Assembly: GCA_018827585.1 (NCBI GenBank)
Contig: JAHJXP010000073.1
Span: 1 to 24,175, forward strand
From: Pseudomonadota bacterium
GTDB taxonomy: Bacteria > Desulfobacterota > Syntrophia > Syntrophales > UBA5619
DNA: 24,175 bases
Direction of reading: 5' to 3'
Below the pieces are notes generated by a model. It saw only the letters and a list, made by a program, of their open reading frames with translations, had not been told where the DNA came from and made no database searches. Both the position numbers and the translations under genes were made by a program. This document shows positions 23,138-24,175 of this stretch, in pieces (position 1 is the first letter of the stretch; the number at the start of each line of letters is the position of its first letter).

Positions 23138-23561
23138 AGGGCAGATCAAACGCTTGAGTGCAGCACCAACTCAGGCCGCAAGCAGACTTGCACTGGCCAA
23201 ACGAGACATAAAAGCGGCAAGCGCCATGATGTCTATAGATCATGACTGGGCCTTCAGTATGGCCTACAACGCCGTCCTGCAGGCAACAAGGGCTCTTATG
23301 TTTGCCAACGGATTCAGACCGACCGCCGGAGAAGGGCAACACAAGGTCGCCGTTGAATTTGCTGAAATCGCTCTTGGAGAGAAATTCCAGGATGAAATCT
23401 ACATATTTGACAAGATGAGGAGTAAAAGGCATCGGGTTATTTATGATGCTCTCGGCCTCGTCTCCCAGGAAGAAGCGAAGCACGCCTTTGATTTTGCTGC
23501 AAAGTTTGTAAAGGAAGCAGAGAAAGTTCTAAAAGATTTCAAAAGACCGGCAGCGAGGTAG
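23112..23561 (+). CDS. HEPN-domain protein, probable toxin partner of the MNT protein
   Basis: From ATG 23112 the protein has 149 residues; ATG 23106 is in frame but abuts the AGGGG binding site, so 23112 (6 nt spacing) is preferred. It is an all-helical HEPN domain (PF05168 type): AASRLALAKRDIKAASAM, WAFSMAYNAVLQATRALMF, GFRPTAGEGQHKVAVEFA and the conserved MRSKRHRVIYD near the end, with R103, H107 and Y111. HEPN toxins are ribonucleases using an Arg and His pair; this one lacks the exact RX4HXY motif of HepT. The gene starts inside the MNT gene (26-nt overlap), indicating coupled expression. The two-gene unit is lower in GC than its neighbours. Confidence 0.8.
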   Translation: MNYEDLLNKGQIKRLSAAPTQAASRLALAKRDIKAASAMMSIDHDWAFSMAYNAVLQATRALMFANGFRPTAGEGQHKVAVEFAEIALGEKFQDEIYIFDKMRSKRHRVIYDALGLVSQEEAKHAFDFAAKFVKEAEKVLKDFKRPAAR

Positions 23562-24125
23562 CTACAAATTTTCCGGGAATAAATCATAGCCGATGAAGAT
23601 GGGTATGAAAGATTCAAATACAAAGCTTCAGTGACACTCGTCGTGCAAGTTCATTGATTTCGGATTGGAAGGGTGCAGAGGATTGATGGCTTTTCCTACG
23701 TTCATTTTTAGATGCCGATTGGTTTCCCTGAAAGAGCTTTCCAATCGATTTTTCGTTTCATAGTAGCATTCTTGTGTAAATCGTGATAATCAGTGCGTCG
23801 TATATGTACCCAGTGACGGAAAATCACCGCAAAGCTAAATTGCAGAAAGAGTATGAGACCTATAAAACGGCAAATGCCGCCCCTTAGGGACGGCATCGTT
23901 ACTCCTTCTACACATGGCAGATGAGCTGGCTTACTTATATAGATACCGATGTTCAGATGTCAAGGACTTTGTTTAGGCCTCTATGCATACGCATCAGGGA
24001 CTACGACCGGATTAAGATTGAGCTCCCATCCGCCTCATGGCCGAGATCGACCGCGTCATCGTCGCCAACGGCGGCTGGCCGGGAGCATTTATGGCCAATA
24101 AATTGTGATGAGAACAGGAGGCAGC
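23562..24125. other. Intergenic region, no clear gene
   Basis: About 560 nt, AT-rich at first. It contains an imperfect copy of the 22357 segment (23649-23686), a hairpin with ATGCCG/CGGCAT arms (23874-23896), and, at 24022-24108, a short open stretch reading MAEIDRVIVANGGWPGAFM that may be the tail of a lost gene. I could not support a complete gene. Confidence 0.5.
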
Positions 24126-24175
24126 ATGAATAAAGATAAAAATATTTCCACATCCGACAGCATGTCTCCCTTCGA
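24126..24175 (+). CDS. Start of a gene continuing past the window
   Basis: ATG 24126 follows AGGAGG (24116-24121) by 4 nt and opens a frame MNKDKNISTSDSMSPF that is still open at the right edge. Sixteen residues are too few to assign a family. The strong binding site and the frame make a real gene likely. Confidence 0.5.
   Translation, partial: MNKDKNISTSDSMSPF

Noticed and set aside
23708..23896. Minus-strand frame of 62 codons with a hydrophobic stretch
   Set aside because: No good ribosome binding site seen, it overlaps a hairpin, and no family is recognised.
24022..24108. Short frame ending MAEIDRVIVANGGWPGAFM
   Set aside because: It may be a gene remnant but is too short to name; there is no start signal of note.

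Overview
The window looks like a chromosomal segment of a strict anaerobe, most likely a GC-rich member of the Desulfobacterota (Syntrophus-like deltaproteobacteria). This is inferred from gene content: an oxygen-sensitive class III ribonucleotide reductase, a membrane-bound biotin-dependent decarboxylase (OadGAB type), DUF362/ferredoxin and DUF169 proteins, a CoA-disulfide-reductase/rhodanese fusion, and several copies of a TTCGTAAAAAGTC-type intergenic repeat. No rRNA, tRNA, CRISPR array or transposase gene was seen.

Layout. 1-2577 (minus): an SAMHD1/COG1078-like HD phosphohydrolase directly followed by nrdD, which runs off the left edge; together they suggest one unit for dNTP turnover and synthesis. 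2745-4788 (plus): a sigma-70-type promoter, a disulfide reductase with a C-terminal rhodanese domain, and a small unknown protein. 4980-5840 (plus): a DUF169 gene interrupted by an in-frame TAG and with a degraded start. 5919-6101: a repeat. 6104-7212 (minus): a short-chain dehydrogenase and an ABM-domain protein behind their own promoter. 7504-8643 (minus): a membrane-anchored metallophosphoesterase. 8859-9821 (plus): a divergent biotin-protein ligase. 10125-13672 (plus): a near-consensus sigma-54 promoter, oadG, oadA, oadB and a rho-independent terminator. The nearby biotin ligase could biotinylate OadA.

13730-19140 (plus): a complete branched-chain-amino-acid-type ABC importer, with a strong promoter, then livK, livG, livF, livM and livH. 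Related repeats lie in the leader, between livK and livG, and, inverted, after livH. 19544-20701 (plus): DUF362 protein with two Fe-S cluster motifs. It converges on and overlaps a minus-strand NitT/TauT-type ABC permease (apparently frameshifted near its 5' end) and ATPase (20683-22217); no substrate-binding protein is visible. 22500-23561 (plus): an AT-richer two-gene cassette of a winged-helix/nucleotidyltransferase (MNT) protein and a HEPN protein, behind a tandem 21-bp repeat that contains the -10 box, resembling a self-regulated toxin-antitoxin module. 23562-24125 has no convincing gene; a new plus-strand gene begins at 24126 and leaves the window.

The observations most worth following are the sigma-54 control of the decarboxylase operon, the wHTH-MNT/HEPN module with its tandem operator-like repeat, the terminal-inverted-repeat family around and inside the liv operon, and the two apparently broken genes (the DUF169 amber codon and the permease frameshift).
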